From Mucilaginibacter sp. cycad4 (GTDB lineage: Bacteria; Bacteroidota; Bacteroidia; Sphingobacteriales; Sphingobacteriaceae): a DNA stretch of 64,000 nucleotides. Both the position numbers and the translations under genes were made by a program. Shown one piece after another: positions 26,858 to 35,436 of this stretch (positions within the stretch are counted from its first letter, which is position 1; each line of letters opens with the position of its first letter). Location: assembly GCF_034263275.1 (NCBI RefSeq), contig NZ_CP139559.1, forward strand, positions 744,001 to 808,000, given 5' to 3'. The notes below the pieces were generated by a model. That model made no database searches. It was not told the DNA's origin and saw only the letters and a list, made by a program, of their open reading frames with translations.

Positions 26858-27382
26858 ATGAGCAAAGTAGCATTAAAAATAGAACATTATACTTCAGAAG
26901 AGTTACGATCCCTATTGAGGAAAGACGAGAAGTATCAACAGGCGATAAGATTATACGCCTGTTACCAGGTTTCTTTAGGTAAGCGGCCACAGGAGTTGGA
27001 ATCGATTTACGAAACGTCTTTTAAGTCGATTTGCAATTGGGTAAACCGTTTAAATGAAGGCGGGATAGAGGCATTAATAGATAAGGTAAAACCGGGAAGA
27101 AATAACCGGCTTACGAATGATGAGCTACAATCGATAAAAGCTGTATTGTTAAATAAGCAGCCCGATGATTATGGATTTAACAGCGCCACCTGGACAGGGC
27201 CGTTATTGATTGAACTGATCAGGAAGGAATATCAGGTTGAATATAAAAAAGCGCAGATATACAATATATTAAAGAAGTTAGGTTTGACATTTCAAAAGGG
27301 TAAAGGCCTGTATCCCGAAGCACAGGACAGGGAAGAAAAGGTAAATGTTTTAAAAAAAACTCCGGGAGTTTCGGCAAGCTGA
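26858..27382 (+). CDS. IS630 transposase, N-terminal part (OrfA)
   Basis: 174 residues. Contains the helix-turn-helix DNA-binding part (RPQELESIYETSFKSICNWVNRLNEGG) and the IS630 linker region (YGFNSATWTGPLLIELIRKEYQVEYKKAQIYNILKKLGLTFQKG read in parts). The frame leaves the transposase at a run of eight A residues (27352-27359) and stops soon after. A one-base deletion or +1 shift in that run joins it to the catalytic part. Confidence 0.9.
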   Translation: MSKVALKIEHYTSEELRSLLRKDEKYQQAIRLYACYQVSLGKRPQELESIYETSFKSICNWVNRLNEGGIEALIDKVKPGRNNRLTNDELQSIKAVLLNKQPDDYGFNSATWTGPLLIELIRKEYQVEYKKAQIYNILKKLGLTFQKGKGLYPEAQDREEKVNVLKKTPGVSAS

Positions 27383-27413
27383 TGCGGTAATCGTATTTGA
27401 GGATGAAGCAAGT

Positions 27414-27908
27414 TTGTCAAACACAGCTACAGTTTCGTATATGTGGGCAGAAAAAGGTAAGCAGCCGAAAATAAATCAAAAGCAACGAAAAAGAGAAAGG
27501 AAAACTTTGTTTGGTTGTATTGAACCTGAAACCGGGATTGTAATCACCGGTAAAGCCGACAAAGGCAATACTGTCAGCTTTTTTAGTTTCCTGCTATTGG
27601 TGGCGAAAATGTACCGGAACCGTAAGGTGATAATGGTTCTGGACAATGTGCCCTACCATCACGCCAAAAGACTGAAACCGATATTGGAGCGATACAGGCA
27701 CAGGATAGAATTACTATACCTTCCAGCGTATTCTCCCGACCTGAATCCCATTGAGCGGGTTTGGTGGTATATGAGAAAGAAGATTACTCATAATCGGTAT
27801 GTTCACAATCTGGAAGACCGGATCAATAGCTTTGACGTCTTTATGCAGGATTTCAAAGTTGAAAATGATCTCGGAAAGAATTTAGCTAAATTAATTGTAA
27901 ATATTTAA
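27414..27908 (+). CDS. IS630 transposase, catalytic part (OrfB)
   Basis: The DDE catalytic domain. The frame is open from just after a TAA at 27351-27353, so it really reads KKLREFRQADAVIVFEDEASLS, containing the first Asp in FEDE, then the second Asp in MVLDNVPYHHAK and the final Glu in PDLNPIERVWW. No good start codon of its own, so expression most likely needs slippage on the A8 run at the end of OrfA. Active-site residues are intact, so the element may still be mobile. Confidence 0.88.
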   Translation: MSNTATVSYMWAEKGKQPKINQKQRKRERKTLFGCIEPETGIVITGKADKGNTVSFFSFLLLVAKMYRNRKVIMVLDNVPYHHAKRLKPILERYRHRIELLYLPAYSPDLNPIERVWWYMRKKITHNRYVHNLEDRINSFDVFMQDFKVENDLGKNLAKLIVNI

Positions 27909-27920
27909 TGTACTTTATAT

Positions 27921-28250
27921 ATGTGCTTTTTAATTGGCCTGATGCTATCCATCAGTGTCACTGCCAACGCACAAACAACAAAGAAAAAGGGAATAAGTAA
28001 ACAAGGCAAAGGCGCAATCATAGGTGGAGCAGGCGGTGCAATTGCGGGTGGCCTTATTACGCATAGTGCAGGCGGCGCCGTAGTTGGCGGCGCGCTGGGT
28101 GCCGGGGGCGGTTATATTATCGGTAACGAGGCCCGCAGGCGCGAGGAAAAAAGAAAACGCGCAGCACGCATTGCCTGGCGCAGGGCACATCCCCATCACC
28201 ATTATACTACAACTAAAACCACGGTAACTAAACAAACAACCTATCATTAA
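27921..28250 (+). CDS. Glycine-zipper envelope protein, 5' end cut by IS630
   Basis: 109 residues from an ATG created at the IS junction. Remaining signal peptide FLIGLMLSISVTANAQ, then a glycine-zipper segment (GKGAIIGGAGGAIAGGLI and GGAVVGGALGAGGGYIIG), a basic stretch (RRREEKRKRAARIAWRR) and a His/Thr-rich tail. Similar glycine-zipper proteins sit in the outer envelope. The original start lies left of the element (26783). The shortened signal has lost its Lys pair, so export efficiency is uncertain. Confidence 0.75.
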   Translation: MCFLIGLMLSISVTANAQTTKKKGISKQGKGAIIGGAGGAIAGGLITHSAGGAVVGGALGAGGGYIIGNEARRREEKRKRAARIAWRRAHPHHHYTTTKTTVTKQTTYH

Positions 28251-28266
28251 TTTAAATGGTTGTTAT

Positions 28267-28304
28267 AAAGGCCTGTAACTTTTAATAATTACAGGCCTTT
28301 TTTA
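28267..28304 (+). terminator. Rho-independent terminator
   Basis: Perfect stem aaaggcctgtaa / ttacaggccttt with a ten-base loop followed by T-run, directly after the glycine-zipper gene. Confidence 0.85.
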
Positions 28305-28407
28305 TTTAAATTAAAATTTAGCTAAATTGAAGCGATTGCCCTGTTTTATCCGTTATTAAACTTATTAACGGCCAAACAGCAAGGCAATATTTTTCGTTTA
28401 AAGCACG

Positions 28408-29622
28408 ATGGTAAAAGGGTTATCTGTAATAGTTTTATGTTTGATTCCGGCAATGGTGCTGGCTCAGGAGCCGGTTACCGATACCATCAGCATAAAAAAA
28501 GATACAGTACCGCAACGGGATGTTATTGACATTGTACGTTCGCTTTTTAAAATAAAGCCCCGGCACCAGGCAACTGAACGAAAGAAAATCTACTTTTCTG
28601 TTTTTCCTACCTCAACAACTGACGGGCGGAGCGGAGGAAAAGCATTGTTTACTTCAACAACAGCGGGGTTCTACCTCGGTGATGAGGCCACTACTAACTT
28701 ATCAAGCTTTACTTTTACTCCTTATTTTAATTTGAAAGGGAGGTATGGCTTGCCTATCCGGTCAAATATCTGGCTTAATAATAACGAGTGGAATATACAG
28801 GGCGATACCCGGCTGATGGTTTATCCGCAATATACCTGGGGCTTAGGGGGCAACCAGGGGGCAGGAGATAAGTTTTTGATAAATTATAATTACCTCCGCT
28901 TTTATCAAAGCGTATTAAAGCAGGTAAAGCCATACTTTTATGCGGGTTTAGGCTATAATCTTGACTATTACATGGATATTGAAAGCAACGGCGATCAAAA
29001 CCTGCGTAAGTTTACCGGCTATAAATATGGCACCGCTGCTGATCAGGATGCTTTTTCATCGGGCATAACACTCAATTTATTGTACGATTCGCGCAAAAAC
29101 TCTATTAATCCGCTGCCCGGGGCTTATGCCAACGTGGTTTACCGGGTTAATGCCAAGGCGTTTGGAAGCCACACCGATTGGCGGTCATTATACATTGATA
29201 TGCGCAAGTATATACAGCTAACCAACACCGGACCTAAAAACGTGCTGGCTTTCTGGGCTTATTACTGGACAACACTTACGCCGCGCACACCATATCTTAA
29301 CCTGCCAAGCCTTGGCTGGGAACCTTATCAGCGGTCGGGCAGGGGATTTCCGCAAAGCCGTTACCGGGGCGACAGGCTGGTGTACTTTGAAACTGAATAC
29401 CGCCGCGATATCACCCGCAATGGTTTATTGGGCTTTGTGGTATTTGCCAACGTAAACTCGGTTACCGAGCCCGAGAACCATGCGTTTGTATACTGGCACC
29501 CGGCTGGCGGCACAGGCCTGCGTTTTAAGTTCAATAAAAAAGCGGGCACCAATATCAGCCTCGATTATGGAGTGAGCAAAAACTTCTCGTCAATAAGTCT
29601 TAATTTAGGCGAGGCGTTTTAG
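28408..29622 (+). CDS. Outer-membrane beta-barrel protein (BamA/surface-antigen-like)
   Basis: 404 residues with a signal peptide ending in VLAQ. After about 60 residues the sequence is a run of amphipathic strands, with the C-terminal features of the bacterial surface antigen (Omp85 barrel) family, including GRGFPQSRYRGDRLVYFETEYR, which matches the conserved RG.. /(V/I)RG(Y/F) loop region. There is no POTRA repeat, so it is a short barrel-only member. Function unknown. Confidence 0.8.
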   Translation: MVKGLSVIVLCLIPAMVLAQEPVTDTISIKKDTVPQRDVIDIVRSLFKIKPRHQATERKKIYFSVFPTSTTDGRSGGKALFTSTTAGFYLGDEATTNLSSFTFTPYFNLKGRYGLPIRSNIWLNNNEWNIQGDTRLMVYPQYTWGLGGNQGAGDKFLINYNYLRFYQSVLKQVKPYFYAGLGYNLDYYMDIESNGDQNLRKFTGYKYGTAADQDAFSSGITLNLLYDSRKNSINPLPGAYANVVYRVNAKAFGSHTDWRSLYIDMRKYIQLTNTGPKNVLAFWAYYWTTLTPRTPYLNLPSLGWEPYQRSGRGFPQSRYRGDRLVYFETEYRRDITRNGLLGFVVFANVNSVTEPENHAFVYWHPAGGTGLRFKFNKKAGTNISLDYGVSKNFSSISLNLGEAF

Positions 29623-29629
29623 GGGGCTG

Positions 29630-29757
29630 TAGTTCATGGATCATAGTTCATGGTGATAAGCCTATGAATGATTGCTTGAACATTGAAAAACCATCCCATA
29701 CTATAATCCAATATTGCGATGATCCATGAACTACCAACCATGAACCATCAACCATCA
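29630..29757. repeat. Hairpin repeat upstream of the MFS gene
   Basis: Perfect 15-base arms tagttcatggatcat (29630-29644) and its complement (29719-29733), followed by ccaaccatgaaccatcaacc. Same vocabulary and size as the element at 13313-13437, so both belong to one dispersed family. Confidence 0.65.
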
Positions 29758-29766
29758 ACAAAAAAC

Positions 29767-30990
29767 ATGACCAAACAAAAATATACAGTACTAATCCTTA
29801 TATTGGGTTCGCTCACGGCACTTGGCCCTTTTTCTATCGATATGTACTTGCCAGGCTTTAAAGCCATAGCCAAATACCTGCATACCAGCACCGATGAGGT
29901 AGCGCTATCATTATCGAGCTATTTTATTGGCATCGCTGCCGGGCAATTACTTTACGGACCTTTGCTTGACAGGTTTGGTCGTAAAAACCCATTGTACTGG
30001 GGGCTTGGACTTTACATCGTATCATCGATGGGGTGTTTTTTTTCATCATCACTCGAAATGCTTATCGCGCTTCGGTTTTTCCAGGCGGTAGGCAGTTGTG
30101 CAGCAAGCGTGGCGGCTATGGCCATGGTGCGCGATCTGTTTCCGGTTGAGGATAATGCCAAGGTATTTTCATTGCTGATCCTGGTGCTCGGTGCATCGCC
30201 AATGCTGGCCCCTACCGCAGGCAGTTACATCACCGCGGCTTTTGAATGGCAGATCATTTTCCTGGTGTTGACCATTATAGCAGTGCTGATATTGCTGGCA
30301 GTCATATTCTGGCTCCCTGAAAGCTATGAGCCCGATCCTGCTTATTCCTTAGCACCTGGACCAATCATAGGGCACTTTATAACAGTTTTAAAAGATGCTC
30401 AGTTTGTAACTTATGCCATAGGCGGCGCGTTCGCATTCGCGGGTTTGTTTGCCTATGTTTCGTCATCGCCTATTGTGTTTATTGAGGGCTTTAAAGTAAG
30501 CGAGAAGCAGTTCGGCTGGATCTTTGCCGGGCTTTCGGTAGGATTTATCGGTTCAAGTCAGCTAAACAGCGTGCTGATAAAAAAATACAAAAGCGAACAA
30601 ATGATAGGCGCATCACTTATTTTAATGGTGATTATTTCCATCATGTTTTTGGCAGGCTCATTAAATCATTGGTTCGGGATAGGTGGTACCATAGCTATGA
30701 TATTTGGGGTATTGTGCTGTGTTGGCATTTGTGCCCCAAATACATCTGCATTATCCCTTGCTCCCTTTACTAAAAATGCGGGTTCGGCTTCTGCAATATT
30801 AGGCGCATCGCAAATGGCCGTGGGGGCCTTATCATCTATAGGTATCTCGGTAATAAAACAACACAGCTCACTGCCTATGGCGGCAGTTATGGCAGCCTCA
30901 TCAATTTTGGCACTCTTGATTGTATTTATTGGCAAGCGGTTTATAAAAAACAAGGTTGAGGCCAGTAATGATGTTGTGGTGGCGCATTGA
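29767..30990 (+). CDS. Bcr/CflA-type drug efflux transporter (MFS)
   Basis: 407 residues starting at the ATG for MTKQKYTVLI; the upstream in-frame ATG lies in the repeat element and would add a polar leader. Twelve hydrophobic segments. Landmarks of the family: FSIDMYLPGFKAIA, GQLLYGPLLDRFGRKNPL (motif A) and SPMLAPTAGSYI (motif C). Exports drugs such as bicyclomycin or chloramphenicol in related proteins; the substrate here is unknown. Confidence 0.88.
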   Translation: MTKQKYTVLILILGSLTALGPFSIDMYLPGFKAIAKYLHTSTDEVALSLSSYFIGIAAGQLLYGPLLDRFGRKNPLYWGLGLYIVSSMGCFFSSSLEMLIALRFFQAVGSCAASVAAMAMVRDLFPVEDNAKVFSLLILVLGASPMLAPTAGSYITAAFEWQIIFLVLTIIAVLILLAVIFWLPESYEPDPAYSLAPGPIIGHFITVLKDAQFVTYAIGGAFAFAGLFAYVSSSPIVFIEGFKVSEKQFGWIFAGLSVGFIGSSQLNSVLIKKYKSEQMIGASLILMVIISIMFLAGSLNHWFGIGGTIAMIFGVLCCVGICAPNTSALSLAPFTKNAGSASAILGASQMAVGALSSIGISVIKQHSSLPMAAVMAASSILALLIVFIGKRFIKNKVEASNDVVVAH

Positions 30991-31032
30991 ACCTTGATTT
31001 TTAGGATTGAAGGATTTACCTGATTGAAATTG

Positions 31033-31440
31033 TTAAAATTTACTTGCCCGCAGCGCGGTTACCTTTGAGCCATCTGGGCCGGTGCTTTCAAAAACTATCT
31101 TGTTTTCGGTTAGTTCCGAAACGTAAAAAACAAAATTTCGGGTTTTGCCATCAGGGAGTTTCTCGGTTACATTCATGTTACTGCCATTCAGCGTAAAAGA
31201 TCCGTGCGACAAGAATTTGCCGCCCCACACAATCAGGAATTTCATTTCGGGCGTAAACTGGATATAAGGTACGTTAGCATCCAACTCGGCTTGTTTTACC
31301 GTATCCGGCGGACTTGCATTTGGATGCTCAATTTTTATATATTTCCATTTACCGGTAAGCGTCCTAACCGAAACTTCAGGTTTACATGATGCTATAAAAA
31401 ACACCACAACAGCAAACAATAAAAAGCCTTGTTTTATCAT
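31033..31440 (-). CDS. Lipocalin-like lipoprotein
   Basis: 135 residues from the ATG at the signal peptide MIKQGFLLFAVVVFFIASC, whose lipobox IASC defines the lipidated Cys. The upstream TTG-type extension is rejected. The mature part begins the strand pattern LTGKWKYIKIE and ends with NKIVFESTGPDGSKVTALRA, as in small lipocalin-like Bacteroidota proteins. Outer-membrane or periplasmic, function unknown. Confidence 0.75.
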   Translation of the reverse strand: MIKQGFLLFAVVVFFIASCKPEVSVRTLTGKWKYIKIEHPNASPPDTVKQAELDANVPYIQFTPEMKFLIVWGGKFLSHGSFTLNGSNMNVTEKLPDGKTRNFVFYVSELTENKIVFESTGPDGSKVTALRASKF

Positions 31441-31616
31441 AACAGAAAATGTTTGGATAAAACTATACAATTGCTTTTGAAATTGAAAGCGCGAATGAAG
31501 GCGAGACTCAGCCAAGGCTTAGTCTTTAGTCTAAAGAGTTAAGTATTAAGTTTCAGGTATAGAGAAAAGAGAAGGGGACTTATGACTCGAGACTTAGTAC
31601 TATTTACTTTACACTA

Positions 31617-31775
31617 TTATTTTTTTGTGCCTTTCCTGGTACGCTCTTCAGCCTGCTTCACCTCGTCTTTTTCACTTAGCGGGCCTTCGGTTTTGATCTC
31701 TTTGGCCTTTTGTCCACCCGCTTCTGTTGGACTTATCCTGGTGCCTTCTTTTTTGGTGTCTTTGGGGATACTCAT
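31617..31775 (-). CDS. Small hydrophilic protein (52 residues)
   Basis: Starts with MSIPKDTKKEGTRISPTEAG and is rich in Lys, Glu, Thr and Gly, without cysteines or hydrophobic segments, so it is probably disordered. The frame fits the base pattern better than the opposite-strand frame. Such short charged proteins are common in Sphingobacteriaceae; role unknown. Confidence 0.6.
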   Translation of the reverse strand: MSIPKDTKKEGTRISPTEAGGQKAKEIKTEGPLSEKDEVKQAEERTRKGTKK

Positions 31776-32061
31776 AGCGGTAATGTTAAATATTCATTAA
31801 ACAATATGATACTTGTTTAACTAAGCCAGTCGTAAAATGTTTCCTGAAAATCGTTATAAAATTTACTTTCTGTGTATCAACTAATTACATGTATTTGACG
31901 GTACTCCTAAAATATTTTTAAGATTTTTCGTAACAAAGCATAATTACAACTGTCTTAATGACACTATATAGCCAAGGTACTCTTCCAGGTAAGCTATAAG
32001 TATTGTGAGGGCCCGCACCTTAAGGGTTCCGTTAAAAAAATCAAAAACAATCTTTAAAAAA

Positions 32062-33951
32062 ATGGACAATCTAATTGTTAGTCTGTGGTGGGTTATACCC
32101 GTCATAGTGTTATTGCTGATGTACAAATTTGTTTTGCGCGTATTTTGCGGTATGGTCATCGTTCCTGACGATCGTATCGGGTTGGTGATAAAGAAGTTTG
32201 CCCTTACAGGTAATAGTCGCCTGCCCGATGGCCGTATCATTGCTACCAAAGGTGAAGCTGGTATGCAGGGCCGTGCCCTTGCGCCGGGCCTGTACTGGAA
32301 AATGTGGCCATGGCAGTATACCATTATCATGCAGCCCTTTACCATTATTGAGCAAAACAAGCTGGGCCTTGTAAAAGCTAAAGACGGCGCCCCCTTTGAT
32401 ACCGGTCGTGTACTGGGCAAGCCGGTTGATTGTGATAAGTTTCAGGATGCGGTAGCATTTTTGGATAACAATGGTCAAAAAGGCCCGCAGGCCGCATTCC
32501 TTACACCGGGTAGCTACCGTATCAACGCATTTTTGTTTGATATTGAGATGGTGCCCATAACCCAGATCCATGAAAACAAGGTGGGGATTATTACCACTTT
32601 GGATGGTGAACCGCTGAATAAGGGCGAGATAGCAGGCGAATCAGTTGCCGGGCATAAGAACTACCAGGACCCAATAGCTTTTATCACAGCCGGCGGCCGT
32701 AAAGGTTTGCAGGAAGATGTGATACTGGCAGGTACCTACTACCTTAACCCGTGGTTTGTGAGCGTTGAACAGGTGGATATGATCTATATCCCGATTGGTT
32801 ATGTAGGTGTTGTTAACTCGTTCGTAGGCCCCGAAGGCAAGGATACCAGCGGCGATAATTTTAAGCATGGTAACATTGTTAAACGGAACGAAAAAGGCGT
32901 TTGGGACGAACCGCTCGACCCGGGCAAGCACCCGGTAAACATCTATACCCACGCCGTTGAAATTGTACCTACAACAAACATCGTATTGAACTGGGCCGAC
33001 AGCCGTACCGAATCGCACGAATTGGACAAAAACCTGTGTACCATTACGGTGAGGTCAAGCGATGGTTTTACTTTTAACCTTGATGTGTCACAGATCATCC
33101 ACGTGCCACGCAACGAAGCACCGAAAGTGATAGCGAGGTTCGGTAAAATGAAAAACCTGGTATCGCAGGTACTGGAACCAACCATTGCCAACTACTTCCG
33201 TAACTCGGCCCAAAAAAGTGATGTGATCGGCTTCCTGGCCAATCGTATCCAAAGGCAAACAGATGCCCGCGAGCACATTGGCCGTGTACTGGAAACCTAT
33301 AACGTAATTGGTGTGGATACCCTGATAGGTGACATCGTGCCGCCGGCCGCACTGATGAAAACCCTTACCGATCGTAAACTGGCCGAAGAGGAAAAGGTTA
33401 CTTACGAGATTCAGCGTCATGCGCAGATTGAACGTAAGGAGTTTGAAAGCGCCCGTGCGGGGGCCGATATGCAGCCTGAGGTAGTGAAATCAACCCGCCA
33501 GGTTGAGATCAACACCCAAATGGCTGCTTCAAGGGTTGCCGCATCAAAAGGTGAGGCAGAAGCTAAAACCATCAACGCCAAGGCCGATGCCGAGGTAAGG
33601 ATCACGATAGCCAAAGCTGATGCCGAAGCCAAAACTGTGAATGCCAAAGCCGACGCTAATGCCACAGAGGTGAACGGTATGGCCGAAGGTGCCAAGATCA
33701 AAGCCATAGGTTTATCAGAAGCCGAGGTTACCAAACAAAAAACCGAAGCCATGGGTACCGAACAATATGCCATAGTACGTGTAGCCGAAGCTTTGGCTGC
33801 CGCGGGCATCAGGTTGGTTCCTGAGATACTGGTAAGCGGTAAAGACGGCGGTAGCGGCGGTATGATAGATGCGCTGATTGGTACCGAAATGCTTAAAAAA
33901 CTGCAGATCGAAAACCAGGGCAAAGGCGGCGCCACCACTAAAGGCGAATAA
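32062..33951 (+). CDS. Flotillin-like SPFH-domain membrane protein
   Basis: 629 residues from the ATG preceding MDNLIVSLWWVIPVIVLLLM; earlier start codons give a basic leader and are rejected. One N-terminal membrane segment, several beta-rich repeats (for example PDDRIGLVIKKF, NKLGLVKAKDG and NKVGIITTLDGEP), then an SPFH/band-7 core (about 325-460), and an Ala/Lys/Glu-rich coiled coil with repeated KADAEAKT units near 510-560. Expected to form membrane-associated oligomers like flotillins. No NfeD partner gene is adjacent. Confidence 0.82.
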   Translation: MDNLIVSLWWVIPVIVLLLMYKFVLRVFCGMVIVPDDRIGLVIKKFALTGNSRLPDGRIIATKGEAGMQGRALAPGLYWKMWPWQYTIIMQPFTIIEQNKLGLVKAKDGAPFDTGRVLGKPVDCDKFQDAVAFLDNNGQKGPQAAFLTPGSYRINAFLFDIEMVPITQIHENKVGIITTLDGEPLNKGEIAGESVAGHKNYQDPIAFITAGGRKGLQEDVILAGTYYLNPWFVSVEQVDMIYIPIGYVGVVNSFVGPEGKDTSGDNFKHGNIVKRNEKGVWDEPLDPGKHPVNIYTHAVEIVPTTNIVLNWADSRTESHELDKNLCTITVRSSDGFTFNLDVSQIIHVPRNEAPKVIARFGKMKNLVSQVLEPTIANYFRNSAQKSDVIGFLANRIQRQTDAREHIGRVLETYNVIGVDTLIGDIVPPAALMKTLTDRKLAEEEKVTYEIQRHAQIERKEFESARAGADMQPEVVKSTRQVEINTQMAASRVAASKGEAEAKTINAKADAEVRITIAKADAEAKTVNAKADANATEVNGMAEGAKIKAIGLSEAEVTKQKTEAMGTEQYAIVRVAEALAAAGIRLVPEILVSGKDGGSGGMIDALIGTEMLKKLQIENQGKGGATTKGE

Positions 33952-34462
33952 TTGAAATATCCTGGTGTATAAAATTTGTAAACAGGTTATGAAATCCTGA
34001 TAAATTATGCATCATGGTTAAGGTTTGTGATTGGAGATTTTTGAGGAAGAGTACAAATAACTCAAAATCCTAAACCTTTTTATTGAAGAGATCAGAGGCT
34101 GGCGATTAGTGGTTAACCGCTTTAACCTGCCGAAGAAAGAGCGTTCTTTATACCTAAACCTTTCTCATAGTGATCAGAGGTTGGAGATTAGAGGTTAGCT
34201 GCTGCAAACGCGACTGAGCTTTATGATCCGGCTGCTCTGAAATAATTGACGAGGCTTTTTACCTAAACCGATCAATTGACAAAGGCATCCGCGAGGGATG
34301 CCTTTTGTGTTTTATGAGTTATATAAAAGCTAAAAGCATAATGCACAAAGCTTAAATCTAATAATTTGATTATCAATGCCATTTGCAATCCTTATGTGAA
34401 AATTATTAATAGACTCTATATAAAGAATCAACGGAATCATCGAAATCAAAACCAATCAACGG
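33952..34462. other. Gap with imperfect direct repeats and an isolated terminator
   Basis: 511 bases without a gene. Two imperfect copies of gatcagagg(c/t)tgg(c/a)gatta start at about 34090 and 34173, and the phrase cctaaacc occurs three times (about 34069, 34153, 34263). A strong hairpin follows at 34281-34309, about 330 bases after the preceding stop, which could end a long 3' UTR or a small RNA. Confidence 0.5.
34281..34309 (+). terminator. Rho-independent terminator
   Basis: aaaggcatcc-gcga-gggatgccttt stem followed by T-rich sequence. No gene ends nearby on the plus strand. Confidence 0.75.
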
Positions 34463-35302
34463 TCATAGGTCGCTTAGCTTAAACGTGTCCTTAACCCTGA
34501 TGCCCTTTTCTGTTGCCAGTAAAGTGCAGCATTCGTTAACTGGGTCGTGCTCAAAGTATAGTACATATTCTTTTTCCAAAGCCTCGTTTAAAAAGAGCTT
34601 TTTCTCGGCAAGTGTTTGCAGTGGGAACATATCATAAGCCATTACATAGGGGATAGGCAGGTGCCCGACAGACGGCAACAGATCGGCCATGTACAGGATC
34701 TGCTTTCCTTTGTAATTGATAAGCGGCAGCATCATTGATTCGGTATGGCCGGATACAAAACGGATATCAAAATCCTTCATAAAATCAATACCGTCTTCAG
34801 CATCAACAAATTGTAATTGGCCGCTTTCTTGTATCGGTATAATATTCTCTCTGAAAAAAGACGCTTTTTCTCGGTCGTTGGGGTTTACTGCCCAGTCCCA
34901 GTGTTTGGGATTGCTCCAGTAAGTAGCATTTTTAAAAGCAGGTAGCAGGTTTTCGCCATCCCGTACAACAGCGCCGCCTACATGGTCAAAATGCAGGTGG
35001 GTTAAAAATACGTCGGTAATATCATCCCTGTGAAAACCAAGCGAAGCCAGCGAGCTATCCAAACTTGCATTACCGTGAAGGTAGTAATGGCTGAAGAATT
35101 TTTCACTTTGCTTATTACCTATGCCTGTATCAACTAATATCAAACGGTTTTCATGTTCAACCAGCAGGCAGCGCATGGCCCAGGTGCAAAGGTTGTTTTC
35201 ATCGGCAGGATTAGTTTTGTTCCAGATGGTTTTCGGAACAACGCCAAACATAGCCCCGCCGTCTAATTTGAAAAAGCCGGTATCGATGGTGTGTAGTTTC
35301 AT
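34463..35302 (-). CDS. MBL-fold metallo-hydrolase
   Basis: 279 residues. Metal motif THLHFDHVGG with the HxHxDH signature near 107-113, further ligands SGHTESM and YMADLLP, and a C-terminal FEHDP. The N-terminal DTGFFKLDGGAMFGVVPK matches the lactonase-like subgroup of metallo-beta-lactamase-fold enzymes. Possible substrates are lactones, including acyl-homoserine lactones; none can be assigned. No signal peptide. Lies downstream of lpdA on the same strand but is separated from it by a terminator. Confidence 0.85.
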   Translation of the reverse strand: MKLHTIDTGFFKLDGGAMFGVVPKTIWNKTNPADENNLCTWAMRCLLVEHENRLILVDTGIGNKQSEKFFSHYYLHGNASLDSSLASLGFHRDDITDVFLTHLHFDHVGGAVVRDGENLLPAFKNATYWSNPKHWDWAVNPNDREKASFFRENIIPIQESGQLQFVDAEDGIDFMKDFDIRFVSGHTESMMLPLINYKGKQILYMADLLPSVGHLPIPYVMAYDMFPLQTLAEKKLFLNEALEKEYVLYFEHDPVNECCTLLATEKGIRVKDTFKLSDL

Positions 35303-35349
35303 TTTTTTAGTCGATGGTCAATAGACGATAGTCCATAGAGAATGTTTGA

Positions 35350-35399
35350 AAACAAAAATAGCCATAAATTAAATGCTTAATACATCAATTTATGGCTAT
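35350..35399 (-). terminator. Terminator of lpdA
   Basis: Inverted arms atagccataaatt (35358-35370) and aatttatggctat (35387-35399). Read on the minus strand the stem is followed by a T-rich run, 38 bases or more after the lpdA stop. Confidence 0.75.
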
Positions 35400-35413
35400 A
35401 ATGAACTATAGTT

Positions 35414-35427
35414 CCCCCTTTAGGGGG
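35414..35427. repeat. CCCCC-TTTA-GGGGG hairpin
   Basis: Perfect five-base-pair GC stem with a further ggttaggggg copy, ten bases past the lpdA stop. Same style as the arms of the element between phnL and phnM. Confidence 0.5.
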
Positions 35428-35436
35428 TTAGGGGGC

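Larger units (their letters stand above)
26805..27919 (+). mobile_element. IS630-family insertion sequence
   Basis: About 1115 bases. Terminal inverted repeats: left end from 26805 and right end to 27919 share TATAAAGT and, further in, TTTACAATTAA (right copy reversed); about 26 of 32 positions agree over 26802-26833 versus 27891-27922. The element is flanked by TA at 26803-26804 and 27920-27921, the target duplication expected of IS630/Tc1-mariner. It carries two overlapping-frame transposase reading frames. The exact ends are ambiguous by a few TA steps because the target is itself a TA run. Confidence 0.85.

Noticed and set aside
31582..31800. Plus-strand 72-codon frame
   Set aside because: It is the complement of the better supported 52-residue minus-strand gene.
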